DNA of 64,000 nucleotides from Diogma glabrata (GCA_963693315.1 OY856188.1:1116001-1180000); one strand, 5' to 3'; shown: positions 22,654 through 36,272, counted from the stretch's first letter. Notes: generated by a model not told the origin, from the sequence alone. Made by a program: numbers and translations.

Positions 22654-25320
22654 CCATGAATTCAAGGTAAAAATCAAGATTTCTACTCTTGAAATCACAA
22701 AAACGTCGCCATCCCCTCCATGACAGAAACCACCAAAGCACTATTAAACTTAAACTAATACTAGAAATTCTAATAACTAATAAAAAGAAATTATAATAAC
22801 TAAGTAATATTAAATATAACACCTATTTAAATTCTAAAAACCGAGAATTAAATTTATAACTATAATAACTAATGATTAAGAATATATGTTTAATTTATGA
22901 CAACTAATGATTCTAACACTAAATTTAATTTTATAAAAAAAATATATTGAAAAACTTAGGCTTGGTATATAGGAAACAGACGCTAGAGATTTCGATGGTA
23001 AAACCCGCAAAATCATGACTCGCAATCACCAACAATAGTAAAACCAACTCTCAACAAAAAAAAATGGAGCCAGTACGACGGAAATGTAAAAAGGATGAAA
23101 GCACAAAAACGAAAAAAAACAACGAACGCCCAATTCGAAAACATACAAGATTTTCTTGTAAAAACAAACTTTATAAAGGAACAAAAAGGAAAGACCACCG
23201 TCGTACCCAATCTTTGCTGAATCTTTTACAAAAGTTCCTAAAATATTGTATGTGTAAAAATATAATTTATTTATTTAATTCCAGATATACTGAAATATAT
23301 ATATATACCTAAAATTAGTTATTGACGATAGCACCCCTAAGAATATTTATTTATTTTTAAAAGAAAATTGAAAAATAAAAATATTTAGAAGAATGTTTAT
23401 TTATTGGATGCACCGTCCTAACTTTGAAATATTGATTTATTTTTTTTTTTAAAAAATAAAAATATTTATTTATATCTTGATGTATTGTGTAATTAAAAAA
23501 TTATTTATTTAGTTACCTAAAACTATTTAAATTACGAAAAAATTATTTATTTACCTAAAATTATTTTAATTAACGAAAATTTAATTTATTTAATAAAAAT
23601 TTTATTTATTTAATTTTGAAAAATTTGTTTGATTTATTTTATTTTTATTTAATATCATAAGAGATTCCCAAAATCAAGATTCGTCTGGAGACAATTTAAA
23701 AAGTAAGTATGGCTACAATATCCATTTTGTTTAAATTTGAATTCCCGCGTTCGCGAGCCCACTCCAACCATGCATGTGAGAACTGACTAGAAAAGCCCCT
23801 AACGACCAGATTCTACAGAACAGATTCTCCCCAACCTAATAAAACAATCACAACTGTCACGATTAGACACTAAGTCCATTTCTACTGACCCAGTTGTGCT
23901 TGTTTAATCTACAAATAAATTACACCTAAACCTAATGCGAAAGTTGAAGAACGCTCCCGAGCACCAGACTTCAAATCTTAAACTCTATGAAAAATTGTTC
24001 TATTGTAAACTAAATGAAAAAAATGGAAAAGTTTTTGAATTTGTTTGAGGTGAAGCCTCTGATCCTGAAAGCAAAGTACAATTGGTTCTTCTCTTCATTA
24101 CACCGAAGAAGCCTCTGAGCAAAGAATGGTACTACTGGTTTGCACCTAAGTACAAACACAGCACCACCACTCCTCGTCCCTGAGGACTTCCTCGCCGAAT
24201 GAAGAGAAGAAACCAATGTTCTTCGATCGCATAACCCCGATGGCCATAGGCGATCTAAGAACGACATCAATGTTAAGGGGATAAGCCCCATGGATGGCTT
24301 GTTAGGCCTACCGCTGAAGAAAGGAAATCAATAAACCTAAATACTACATAACTTATCCATAATCCAAACAATTCCCTATTTAAAAATGCTAAATCGAAAC
24401 ATGAAATATATAATATGTGTTAATAAGGTTCTACGTGAAATTAATTAAATTAAATCTTCAGACTAAATAATAAATTGGTAATTTAAAAAAAATTACGATT
24501 ATTTTACATTTAAAACTAAGCTTACTAATCTTTAAATTATTAATTCTAATATATTTGTTCAGGTTAAATCTTTCGCTTTATTTATTGTATTCAAAACAAA
24601 AAATAAATGTTAGCTAAGAATAATTGTTTCTATATTTATACCATTTTTTAAAATTAATCGCAATAAAAAATAATTTAAAAAATGCTGGTAGCTAAAATGG
24701 ACTCATACGAGATATGTATACGTACATCCGCGGATCATTATGATGACAAATGTAGAGATATTGATTTGGATCCGGCTCACTCTATAAAGTTGATGGGAAT
24801 TAATTATTTTCAATTGTACTTCCATAAACACAGACCAATAATACTTTGAAAGTAGTGACGAAAGATTTAAACTTATACAAAACCGTTGAAAACTGTTTGG
24901 TCAATGTTAACTTTTATTACGTTAATAACATCCTAAAACTCATAAAAACATGACTTAACCACAATCAAAAAAAACATACGATTAATTTCATATATAAATT
25001 AATTGCATCATCCAAGAATATGTACAATATATAACCAAATATAAATATACATTATGTACAAAAAATTGTACTATGTATATAAAAAAAAATATGTACAGGA
25101 TATACAAAAGATATGTACAATAGTATACCAAAAATATGTACAATATGTACGTGGTAGCATAAAAAAATTTCAAAAAAAAACTGCTTCCCCAAAACGGTTT
25201 TCTTTTTTCCAAATTAAAAAACAATTAGTATTACTAAAAGCAGATGACAGCACAAAAAACAATCTCCAAAAAAATTGCTGTCCCAAAACGGTTTTTTTCA
25301 AAATTAAAAAAAAATTAGTC

Positions 25321-25863
25321 TTAACTAATTATACAATGAGGAACAGGGGCCTCCTGTGGACCAGACCACTCCTCTTCCTGTCGCATGATCGGTGAGATGG
25401 GAACCACCTCAACCAGCTCCTCTATTTGAGTACTCTTGGTCGAGGAAGCTCCCAGCTCCACGACCAGGCGACTCTCCTTCTCCTTCTTCCTCCTCTCCTT
25501 CCTCTTCAGGTGTGAGCTCCTGTTTTTCTTGACCCGTCTCCTCTCACGCCAGCCCACATTCACTTCCTCATTCACTCCATTCAACTCCTCATCCACTATC
25601 TCACAAATCAAATCATCCAATGCCTTATCATACTGCTCTTCGTAGATATCATTCATAATCTCCAGATATAACTTATCTTTCACCTCATTCATAACCACAT
25701 TTATAATTCCTTTCACCACATTCATCGCCTCATTCATCTTCTCCTTTCTCTCTATCTGCTCTCTCTCTTCCACCTCATCCATCCAGGGCTCAAACCCCCC
25801 TGGTCGACACCTCCTTATCAACCCCTGACCCCTCATCGTATACATATTCTCTATCAATTCCAA
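25321..25863 (-). CDS. unknown 180-aa charged protein inside the LTR element
   Basis: The only substantial frame in the element interior, lying about 400 nt inside the right-hand LTR, the usual place for gag in minus orientation. Residues about 28-95 are predicted helical and acidic (EREQIERKEKMNEAM, DLICEIVDEELNG). A strongly basic segment follows at about 105-135 (RERRRVKKNR, HLKRKERRKKEKE), then a tail with IEELVEVVP and EEEWSGPQEAPVP. No zinc knuckle, protease or polymerase motif is present. It could be a reduced Gag-like nucleic-acid-binding protein or a non-functional frame. I do not recognise the family. Its higher GC content than the flanks argues weakly for coding. Confidence 0.4.
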   Translation of the reverse strand: MELIENMYTMRGQGLIRRCRPGGFEPWMDEVEEREQIERKEKMNEAMNVVKGIINVVMNEVKDKLYLEIMNDIYEEQYDKALDDLICEIVDEELNGVNEEVNVGWRERRRVKKNRSSHLKRKERRKKEKESRLVVELGASSTKSTQIEELVEVVPISPIMRQEEEWSGPQEAPVPHCIIS

Positions 25864-26244
25864 AAAATTTCAAAAACTATTTCTAAAATCCCACACTATT
25901 ACAAAAAAAACGAATTAAATGGTAGAAGTATTATTCAATCCTTAACCAAGAAACTCCACGTATATTAAATACGTATATACCCAAAAAAAACCACAACCTA
26001 AACAGGTTCGTAAAGAAAAACAACCTTTAATTCAATGGGTTGACCAACCCAAAACCGGTTGACCACACCCAGCAAAAAAAATAAAAAATGTCAAAACTGG
26101 TTTCACCACCCATAAATATATATATTATTCCGCCAAAATTTTACGCGTTAAAAATAATACAAAAAAAATTTATTTACCGTAATTACGGTATTTTACGAAA
26201 GAAAAGAAAAAAAAAATATCCAAAACCTAAACTGGTTCCACCAG

Positions 26245-26263
26245 GGTTTCGTTTCGGCTGCCA
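26245..26263 (-). promoter_or_regulatory. candidate primer-binding site (minus orientation)
   Basis: On the minus strand, three bases after the LTR, the sequence reads TGGCAGCCGAAACGAAACC. The TGG start and position fit a tRNA primer site. The tRNA was not identified. Confidence 0.5.
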
Positions 26264-26266
26264 CTC

Positions 26267-27305
26267 TGCACTGTTACCCTGTTACGGGGCCAGTTTGTAA
26301 CTTTTATTTGAACTTTTGTTACACTATAAATTAACACGGGATAACTTGGCCCCAATACGAATTTGACATTAGGAATCTCTATTATCTTACTATATTTATC
26401 TTAACATTCCGAAGGGGAAAATAATTAAACAAGAATTAATATATCTATAAAATAAATTACCTCGAACTAAAAAACTGTTGATTGATGATCTGGTTTCTAA
26501 TTTTTCAATTCCATTGACTAGCGTTTGATCAACTAACTATATTGGCCGAACTAATTCGTGAACATCAGTTGCTGCTGTAGTTGCTGCACATTGAATTACA
26601 CCTTCGCTGTTCGAAATGCCCAATTGAACATTACTTTTGATCCTTTAACTTTTCATTCCATACCATATCTTGCTTTAAATCCGTGCGGTTTCAACAACCG
26701 GAAAATCCACCATACACTCGATTGTTTCTAACTGTGGTAATAGGCTTATTTTCATTTACTGCCACTTTATAAAGCAAATTTTCTTTTATGATGGGTTAAG
26801 CATAAACTTAATGAAAACACCCATGACACACTTCTTGTATCAATTAACAGAAAATTCTTTTTGAAATCAACATAAAATGGAATTAGTATTTATTTTTAAT
26901 GATCAATTAACAAATTCAAACTAACAAATTAATTTAAATTACAGATTTTGTTCACAAATTCATTTAAACATTTACTTTCAAGAACCAAAATCAGAAATGC
27001 ATCTTTTTTTTGAAAAATCGAACAATGTCATTTTCTATTTGACATCTTCTAATCAATCGTGTAATATTCAAAATTCAACAAAGATTAATAACGACATCTG
27101 TTCGCTAGAATTGGAAATAAAATTGAGTACGTTCGTTTGCTTTTTATAGTATATTCAAAATTTAACTAGCAGTTAAGCTCTAGAAAATTTCAAAATTATT
27201 ATTAATGTAAAAATGAACGGAAACTAATGAAATACATTTCTATTGAATTGAAAACAAAGAGGAATTTGGTTTTATTATTGTTTTGCGATTATTGCGATCG
27301 TTACA
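26267..27305 (-). repeat. LTR of the large non-autonomous element (right copy)
   Basis: 1,039 bp, near-identical to 21609-22653 apart from a 6-bp deletion near 27088 and CCATGACACAC in place of CCATGAGACAC. The 5' LTR under the minus orientation. AATG follows. Confidence 0.85.
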
Positions 27306-27477
27306 AATGGTGAGCGTATCTCGTTCATCATCTTGTTAGAGCGTTCAAAAAAAATCTAATTTTTATATTTTTATTTTGAATTTGCTTAAAATTTTAGAAA
27401 TTTCTTCAATTGATTTAAATCAATGATCTTTTTAAAAAAATCAAGTTGATTTCAATATGATTTAAATCAATGCAACC

Positions 27478-28002
<525 letters not shown>

Positions 28003-30767
28003 AAATTATGTTATTTTATATCATCTCATTATCATTCTGCTATTTACGTTTTATGTGTGGGTTTCGGCTGCAGACTATGTTATCTGTAAACCCTAAAAAA
28101 GGAAATTTATCGATTTTTTCGGTGAAGTTTATATATATTGTTTACTTTTTCTTGTAATTTTAATTTTCACATTCATAGTTTTGTTATCACAACAAAGGTA
28201 TTGTAAACATATTTTGAATCATTTTAGCACCAATCTCTCTTTTGAGTTTAATGACCAAAGGCGATAATGATTACATATATCAATCTTTTTGATTAATTTT
28301 TACTATATTTGAAATGAAGTGGTATTAAAGTTAGTCTGACTCTTCTATGATTTAAATTTCTTGAAAATTGAAACTAGACCGACTGTCTAGAACTGAAACT
28401 GTTTGAAAGAATTTATTACAAAATTTGTAGAAGCTTAAAAAATAAACAAGATAGAACAAACCATATAAAAGTTGTTTTTTTCAGTATATTTTAATGTTAA
28501 ATTAAATCAGAACAGCAAACCAGAATATTATCACGAATGTTGTTTTCATAAATGTAATATCTAGCAGTCATTTACCTTTCACAAAAACAAACAAATCATA
28601 AAAAACACATCTTCTACTACTGCTCTCAACAAAGAAAAGGATTAAATCAAAGAAATATTGTTTTCAAACAAAAAAATATTATATTCAAATCACAAAAAGG
28701 AAAGTCATTGACCAAACAGGGTTTTTTTACAGAATTCTGAAAATAAATGTGAATAATTTCCATAAACTTATAAGAAATAACGTTAAAAAATTTCAACAAA
28801 TGTTGCAGTCTGTATTTTTGTGTACAAAATGATAGTGACAAAAAATGAACACACTCTATTTAACCAACTGAGACAATGGGAAACATTCGTTCGTATACGT
28901 GATTTTTGTTCATGATATACATATGAGAGAAATTGGCTGATTCGTAAACATTCATTTTTTAAAAATGTTTCTAATTGGATTTCAAAAGCATGTTTGTTTC
29001 ACAAAAAAAAATGAAAGATGTGCAAACATTGGCGGCCAAACAAAGCAAATGTAAACCCAACTGAATGTCTGCCATAATTTCAGAAAAACCCTTAATGTGT
29101 GTACCTTTCCAATACCTTTACCTCAGTAATTGCAAGTCGGACAAATAAAATGAATAAAATAATGTCCATACAAAACAATGTCATGTATTTATTTTAATTT
29201 TTGTCCGTATTTTCATTCCTTCCGAATTGTTTCTGATACCATTAAAGTCGCGGTTTGTTTTTTTTTGTTTTAAATGACACTTGGAACACTTAACTTAGCA
29301 ATTGCTTGGAACACAAAATGTCGGATCATCGTTTGAGATTTATTCTTAAATTTAAATTTCGTTAAGAATTATTTTGGCATATTCATAAAAGACAATTAAA
29401 GCGAAAGAAAAATTTAGCTTGACGTTTTTCGAAGACTGTCGGAGATTTTATGAGCTGCACCGCCAGCTGTTTTTATTTAGAAAACTATTTAGCAAAAGGC
29501 CAATTTATGGCGATTAAAAAAAAAAGCGGAGTCGAAGCAGTAAGATAGAACTTTTGACTTTTTAATTCGTTTCCTTTTTTTTACTTGTAATTTACATTTT
29601 AAGAATGTATACACTTTGAAGCAACATGAAGTGATTTTAATAAAGCCTTGTTTAAATGAGAATCTGAGATCTGCACTAAATGCTATTGGATTTAGTGCTA
29701 GGGGATTCCCATAGCGTTTTTTTATTTAAAAACTCAATTGCGGGAACTATATTTTGCTAGAACTTATATACAATTTTTGCAAGGCTTACAATAATTCTGC
29801 AACCAATTTTCGGTTAACTACTTTCTTTAAACCATTTAATGTAATATTTTTTTTTCAAATTCAAACTATGAAAAATCCGTGCCAACACTTAGTCAATAAT
29901 TGAGTATTTTATGAATTTGAATGCACTATATTTTCAGCATCTGGACTTATAGTGATGGGCACCAAAACATCAGCGTTGGTATACTTATTTTATATTATTA
30001 TTATACAATTTCTTTGCCGTGTTATCTCTTTACAACATTTTTTTCGGTAATCCAATTAACATAATATATTGTAATATATTAATTATATTTTAAAAACGTT
30101 TATCTAAATTCTAACTAAATTTGGTTGAATGACATCTATCAACTGAAAAAAGTATGAAAACACATTCAAGAAAGCGTTTGTTTGGTAAATTTCAAAATAA
30201 AATATTCAAAAACTGTTTTTCAATCAAAGAGCAAAGTAAATACCAAATTTTCTCTGCATTAAAGGTTTTTTACCTCCACATAACAATCCCAAACTTCTTT
30301 TCAACAAAAACCACTGTGAAAATAAACATTACCTTGATTTTCGATGGAAAAGACATGAACAAATTTGTCGTATTATTGATTCAGTTTATTTTGGTTTGTT
30401 TGTTTTTTAACTTTAGAGTACCAAGAAAATTTGATTACAAATTTTATGTTACAAAAAAATCAAAAATAAACCTTGCAGATAATTATTTTAAAGTGGTTTA
30501 AAAAATTAAAATGCAAAGCAAACAAAAACATATTTGCTACCAAGCAATGGAGGGAAAATATATCAAGAAGTGAGAAGTAAATCAAGAATTGATGTGGCAG
30601 TATTCACTTTATTCTGTATTCCTGTACTGTTGCACTCCGCTGACTTAATTGTAAAATGCTTTATATATTTTTAAATTTCTAAGAGAATTGGATTTATTTT
30701 TTATGACATCAACATTTTTGATATTTAACTTAAAGCTAATCTACTCCCAACGGACCTCTTCGACTCT
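28003..30767. other. intergenic, no gene seen
   Basis: AT-rich sequence without a supported gene. A 115-codon frame (30154-30501) has no recognisable domain and ends in low-complexity sequence. No structural RNA or repeat was identified. Confidence 0.4.
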
Positions 30768-30940
30768 ATTTTTTTTTTTTAATAAGAAGTGTTGTGTAGT
30801 AGGAATTACAAAATGTGTCACAACAACATATAGATACCTTTTAAGACGTAGGTCCCACAACAACATGCGTCTTGAGGTATAGGTGGACGCTTTTTTAAAT
30901 CTTTGTGGATTGAAGGCACTCAAAACTATTGCTGAAAATA
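30768..30940 (-). mobile_element. LINE 3' end fragment
   Basis: On the minus strand the sequence translates to AFNPQRFKKA and LLWDLRLKRYLYVVVTHF, paralleling the tail at 36028-36272 (GFNPQRFKKSVHQHLKE). It then runs to an A-tail, seen as the T-run at 30769-30780. The final common tail (GTGTTGTGTAGTAGGAATTAC on the plus strand) recurs near 38975. A 5'-truncated non-LTR insertion. Confidence 0.65.
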
Positions 30941-33899
30941 TCAATCTCCCCATAAGAGTGCAATCATAAAAATTTAAATTAAATTCATAAAAAATGCTTT
31001 CTTTTTCAGGAAAGACGGATGGGAGAACTATTTGCAACAACATATATCAAGGCAACAAAAAGCAAAAAAAATATTACGGCGTTTGTGATTACGATGGATG
31101 TACCTTTTTTCCCGAAAATATTGTCATTTGTGACAGCTGATTTGTATCCCAAAAACTCATAATAATTGTTTTTTCTTGCAAATCAAGATTGTTTTGAGTT
31201 GTGACTTGTGTTTAAATTCTGTTTTTAATATAGATGTGATTCGTGTTCTGGAGTAACGAAAGCGTCGAAATTTGAACTCATCCATTTTTGATCGACTTCA
31301 TCATACTTGGCATACAAGTACTATAGTCGATAGGTGAAATAAAAATCTCGTATGCCAACGCACATACAACAGTTGATATCAGTTGAGCGGTTCTCTTGCA
31401 ATTTGATTTCAAAGTTACGCAAATTTCGAGGTTTTGGGATTTTGGTGGTCCAGAACAAGAATTGAACAATTAACCAATTCAACCCAAAAGCTTTTTAAGT
31501 TTTTCGATCAATTGGTTCGGAACTAAGCGAGAAAAGAAAACATGATAAACGCTATTATTCAAAATTATACAGAAAACTTTGTGGTGTAAATGTTTCAATC
31601 AATATTGTAGGAATATTAAAGTAGAGCTCTTAGTAGCTAACAACGAACTGCCTCTTTTGTTTCGTTTATATTTAATTCTAAGCATATCGTACCAAATAAC
31701 AAAATTGTTCTAGATTCTTGTTTACTTCAAGCCACATTTTAACAGAGTGGTTCTAATGATTTGCCTAAACTTTCAAATGATTTGACTTGATTCGGCACAA
31801 ACATTTATTTTTTTAAAGGCCTCACATCGCCGCCTTGCGAAACAAACGAAAATTAACTCAAATTTCAGGTCCATTGGATTTATAGTTTACGAGATACTTG
31901 AATTATTAGAAAAACATGTTTTACTTCTCACCAATAATGAGTTCCTATTAAAAAACGTTACCCTAAAAAACTAACATTTTTGAAGTATTGCAAAAGCAGA
32001 ACATAAATTTGTATAGACCAGTAGTCAAACTTTTATTATAATTACCATGTCCTTTCTCTTATTTCCAATGAATTTGTTTTACTAAACGTCCTCTTTGTTA
32101 AAAGTTGAAGATTTAGCGTGTGTTGTTGCTACCAATTGCATGAATGCAGAACTATAACCTTTGCGATCTATCCCATTTCAAATGCATGAACATAAAATGT
32201 GCCAAATTTGAATTCTTCAAAATGTAGTAAAAGTATATTACTATTTACTACAATGAACAAAACCGATCTAGCTGTAATAAAATTAGACCCATCCAACGAA
32301 AGACATTTTCTACCACAGATGAATACTGGGAGTATAAGAGTTAAAAAGCTGCTGATTGAGTCACTTAGAATCGGCTTTGAAAAAAGTTTTCGAATATCGA
32401 TTCATTGCATCAAGAGAAATAAGTACTAAGTAGTCGACAAAAGGACACCAAAAGGTCAAATCTCTATCAACTGCTATCTTACTACACCACTTCCATATTC
32501 TTTAACCTAATTAATTTAATTTTCATTTGTTATTTCACAACATTTCCATTCAAATCATTTTAAATTTTAATTGAAAATATTTTAGAGTTCAAATTATTTA
32601 TGTTTCTTAACTTTTTTTTGTTGTATTTCAAAGTCATGAACCTTTGCATGATAAAACTCCACAGAAAAAATTATTGTTTTTCTTTTGTAATCAAAAATGC
32701 AATTTTATTGGTTTTTTTATAAGTTTTTTTTTCTTATTACGGAATTTTTAAGAAACATTTTTATTCGGACAAAACAACTTTAATCCTTTTTTTTAATTTT
32801 GTATTTGTAGAAATAGTGGGAGATATTTTCATGTTAATAAGAACGTTAATAAGTTGGAGATATTTTCATGTTTCGGAACAACGAACGATATATCATAAAA
32901 ATGATATTACATCTACAATTAAATTATTGGCACTTTTTCCTAATGCAGTGAATTTTAACGAAAATAACGATGTGCTTCGACAAAATAGAAACGGTTCTAG
33001 AGTTTTTTGATCGCAAAAAGAACAAGTTGAACTTATGCTAAATTTTTTTTTCTAAGTTTGAGCACGATGGTTTTTGATTTTTGTACATAAAATCTCTGGC
33101 TGAAAAAAAACAGAAAACTATTTAAAACTTTTGAGGATTTTTGTTTTGAGAGAACTTTTAACTTTCAGATTGTGAGATAACAATTAAACCTACTTCAAGA
33201 AGATTTTGTTTAATTTAAAAAGTTTTGTTCAATAAAAAAACAAAATTATTTTTTGTGTAAGCGACTGTAAAGGAATAAATAGGCCGGTATAAACTTTACA
33301 ATCCCCAAATCCAACCGCACAAGCGAACAATCGCGCCAGATATAAAATTAAATTTGCAATTTTCTTCTTACATCTGCGAATACAATTATATTAACATCTC
33401 ATCGATATAAGATTAAATAAGAGTAATCTTCCCTTCTCGTAATTACATACGTATATACGTACATATTTCAAAAAATTTATTATGAAAACTTGGGATGGTA
33501 ACATTATAAGTAGTAGATGTTACAGCAATGGAACACGACCATGTTATAACCTAAATATATATAATTTTTTTATACCAACACTTTAAATATTGTGTTCGTG
33601 TTTTACTTAAATATTTTAGGGTTTATCTGCTCTACATCTCCTACAGAATACATATACATTCACCTTAAAGAAACTGTTATGTTCATATTATATTCATTTG
33701 ACAATCGATTACGGTACACGTTCCTTCAATAAACAAGCACTACTATGAGCGAAATACAATTTTTCTATCTAACTTCACTTTAAGGGTAAATTATGATAAA
33801 CTGTTGTTTTAAATTTAAAAAAGTCGATCACGTGTGACTAAAATTTGTTCACCGAGGGTTCCGCAAACGTAAAATAACAAAATATCGAAAATAGTTGAC
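30941..33899. other. intergenic; one dispersed repeat
   Basis: No supported gene. Apart from the dispersed repeat at 31101-31200, nothing recognisable was found. Frames at 32199-32429 and 32816-33010 show no domain. Confidence 0.4.
31101..31200 (+). repeat. dispersed repeat, copy 1 of 3
   Basis: TACCTTTTTTCCCGAAAATA...CAGCTGATTTGTAT...AATAATTGTTTTTTCTTGCA matches in order 37886-37990 on the plus strand and 45430-45514 on the minus strand. Copies 2 and 3 begin AGACCTTTTTTCC. Noncoding; the class is unknown. Confidence 0.6.
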
Positions 33900-33914
33900 G
33901 CTGTTGTTGTTGTA

Positions 33915-34480
33915 GCGACGGTGCGGTGCTACTCTTTCGGCTCCTTGTCCAGATTCAGGAAGTCTGCTACTGCTCTTGGGTGGTACCACAAATCTTCCTT
34001 CGTTAGGTTGGTAGGTTTTTCTGGACAATTAAATAGGTGGCCTGCATCATGCGGCGTGCCCTCACAATGCTCTGGTCAATTTTGTCCATGTAATTATTTA
34101 AGATGCGTGATCAACCGGATCTTAACTGCGCTATAATGGATCTGGTACTGCGCGGTAGTTTGACCTCTTCCGTAGCGACTTGTGGCGGCTTGCTCTTGAG
34201 GACTCGATTTGCGACGTAGTTCTTTATTGTGTCGTCAACAACTTTCGTGTGACTTGTTTTTAAACCCGTTTTATACGTAAGCTCGCCAATATTATCGGTT
34301 ACTTGGTTGTTTCTGACATCATTCAAGAAACATTTCAAAGTACGCCTTATGTCTAGATGGTGTAGTCGTGGATAAAGTGTCATTGCAGTGGAAGAACAAT
34401 TATCGCGGGTCGAACAATTATCGGGGTGCTGGAGATGAACTCTATTCAGTAAACAGTAAGATTCCCCCAACCTGTAAAAC
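33915..34480 (-). mobile_element. LINE ORF2 C-terminal fragment (Jockey/I-like)
   Basis: Reading the minus strand in more than one frame gives KLPRSTRSIIAQLRSG near 34111-34180. Further on come TPHDAGHLFNCPEKPTNLT and LWYHPRAVADFLNLD near 33940-34060. The HLFNCP...LW..P..VA.FLNL pattern is the conserved C-terminal zinc-binding region of insect Jockey/I-type reverse transcriptases. The frame is broken between the two parts, so this is a decayed fragment. Upstream RT motifs are missing. The 138-codon frame at 34111-34527 is part of it and not a separate gene. Confidence 0.7.
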
Positions 34481-34820
34481 AATGAATGGAATGTAATCAA
34501 TGGAATGTAAAACAACGCTATCCGCAATCAAACACAATATTGCTTTGAGATTTATTCATTGATATTTTAACTAGCGCAAATTCGTCGGAAGTTCAAGAAA
34601 CGGTTAAATTGGAGGTGCCACACGGTCGGAATTCAACGTATAACATTTTTCTTAAATCAAGATAAAATTTTGAAAGATATTCCAAATAAACATAAAGAAC
34701 AATTGCTGGACATCGATGCGAAAATTTTATAAAAACGTTAGCATTTAGCAATGAATTGGCCAGAAGCTGACCAATTTAGTTTTAACGTCACATCTGTACA
34801 ACAGAAAACTGTCACTAATA

Positions 34821-35050
34821 CCGCATTCACAGCGACATAGCAAATTAGTAGATAGTAAATTATAATTTGTATTTTGGCATATTTAATATGAGTTTAAAAC
34901 GTAGATTGTAATGTGAATCGTAAGTATTTGAATCGTTTGTAATGGTAGTAAGCCTAGATATCAAATTAGTTGTAAAATTTTAAAATAAAAAGTGTTTACA
35001 GCACAGATTTAAGTTAAATCTACTAAATTGCTATGTCGCTGTGAATTCGG
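34821..35050. mobile_element. 230-bp MITE with TA flanks
   Basis: Left CCGCATTCACAGCGACATAG (continuing CAAATTAGTAGAT) is mirrored by right ATCTACTAAATTGCTATGTC and GCTGTGAATTCGG. The dinucleotide TA flanks both ends (34819-34820 and 35051-35052), as in Tc1/mariner-type insertions. The interior is AT-rich and noncoding. Class by TA flank is inference. Confidence 0.7.
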
Positions 35051-35439
35051 TATAAAAGAACAATATTATTATTAGATATTGCTCGTATTTTTGATCCGCT
35101 TTCATTTACAGTTGCAGCAATTACGCTTGCTTAAATAATTCTGCAAATAACGTGGCAGCTGAAGCAGCATCTCTTCCTTAAGAATTGCATACTAAATGTA
35201 TCAACACTCCAGTTTTGAATAATCGTTATATGACTTTCCAATTCGCAATTAATTTTCAATTAAATCGTTCACCACTAAAAATGCTGTAGAAGTTGCGGTT
35301 TACTTCAGAATTGAAGGCATCCGGATTGAAGGCTACAATTTCCACTTCGTGAATACTGCACAGTTTTTCAAGTCAAAGTATGCGCCATAAATGCAGCATA
35401 GAAGCAAGCGAAGGAGCTTAAGTGGCATGGTAATTGTTA

Positions 35440-35830
35440 AGGTCATTAACATTTTTAGTGATAGCCAGGCTGCTCTAAAAACTAAACTATTAAGTCGAAA
35501 ATAGTGCAATAATACTCTTGATCCTTGAATAATTTCGGCCTCAGGAACAGCATATTGCTGAGATGGATAGCATACCAGGGTACCGTGGAAATTTCGGAAA
35601 CGAAAACAAGTGAACGTCGAACAGGTTCACTTTCGGTTTCGAGAAACATAAAAGCCTGCAAAATCCCGAAGATGTTCACTCTAGAGGTGAGCTGTCAAAT
35701 CCCCCGACTAATGGTGATACTATTCTCACAGATCATTATTATGTGAATAAACTCATGATGAGGCTTGGAGTAGAAAATGATTCAACATGCTGTTTTTGTT
35801 TTGCAGGATAAAATAGTTTTCACATTGTTT
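35440..35830 (+). pseudogene. decayed LINE RNase H and C-terminal zinc region
   Basis: The plus strand, read across frames, contains FSDSQAALKT near 35454. A degraded WIAYQGTVEISETKTSERRTGS near 35562 parallels the RNase H pattern W-x-P-G-H-x-G-x-x-x-N-E-x-A-D. Then DHYYVNKLMMRLGVENDSTC-FC at about 35730-35797 has the C-terminal Cys pattern of LINE ORF2. Catalytic residues and frame are damaged. It is an old non-LTR remnant; the 73-codon frame at 35525-35746 is only part of it. Confidence 0.55.
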
Positions 35831-36027
35831 GGCTATTTCAGGGCTCCAAAGCAACATGTTAGAATCAAGCTACCTTTGAACAGAAACTTTCTGCAAAGCA
35901 GACCATTCAAAGCTATTGATATTTTTCAAAAATTTATTAAGTTCTTGAACATAAGGATGGCAAAAAGGATTTAGAATTATGACTACATAGTCGCCTAAAA
36001 AACATTTAAGTAAATTAGTTGAAATTT

Positions 36028-36272
36028 TTATTGTGCGCTGTCATACTGGCCGATCGCAGAAAGACTTCTTTGTCCGAACTGCATACAAATGGAATAGTTT
36101 GCCGGAATCCATAGTCTCAAGTGGTTTCAATCCGCAAAGGTTTAAAAAAAGCGTTCACCAACACCTTAAAGAGCAAGTTGTTGTGGGACCTACGTCTTAA
36201 AAGGAATTTATGTGTTGTTGTGACACAAATTATAAAGCTTATAACTCAACACTTTTTATTTAAAAAAAAAAA
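36028..36272 (+). mobile_element. LINE 3' end fragment with A-tail
   Basis: Translates to RSQKDFFVRTAYKWNSLPES and GFNPQRFKKSVHQHLKE, the conserved C-terminal tail (FF.RT...WN.LP...F....FK..V..HL) of non-LTR reverse transcriptases, ending in VVVGPTS and a stop. The 3' UTR (GACACAAATTATAAAGC...) ends in an A-run at about 36261-36271. It belongs to the same family as the fragments at 15365, 30768 and 38962. Confidence 0.75.

Larger units (their letters stand above)
21609..27305 (-). mobile_element. large LTR element with almost no coding capacity (5,697 bp)
   Basis: Two direct repeats of 1,045 and 1,039 bp bound a 3.6 kb interior. AATG lies directly outside both (21605-21608 and 27306-27309), a 4-bp target duplication. 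The LTR copies differ by a 6-bp CGACAA deletion and at least one substitution (CCATGAGACAC versus CCATGACACAC), so the insertion looks young. I assign minus orientation because a TGG-starting primer-site candidate lies next to the right-hand LTR and the only sizeable ORF is on the minus strand. In that orientation the LTR reads TGTAACG...GTGCA. The interior lacks any RT, integrase or protease motif. A relatively GC-rich patch at 23740-24300 and short basic frames (for example 23064-23312) were seen but not identified. This fits a non-autonomous LARD-type element. Confidence 0.85.

Noticed and set aside
23064..23312. 82-codon basic ORF in the LTR element interior
   Set aside because: Opposite strand to the inferred element orientation and no domain; its Lys/Arg richness follows from A-rich DNA.
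30154..30501. 115-codon plus-strand ORF
   Set aside because: Low-complexity Lys/Phe-rich translation typical of AT-rich noncoding DNA; no domain or exon context.
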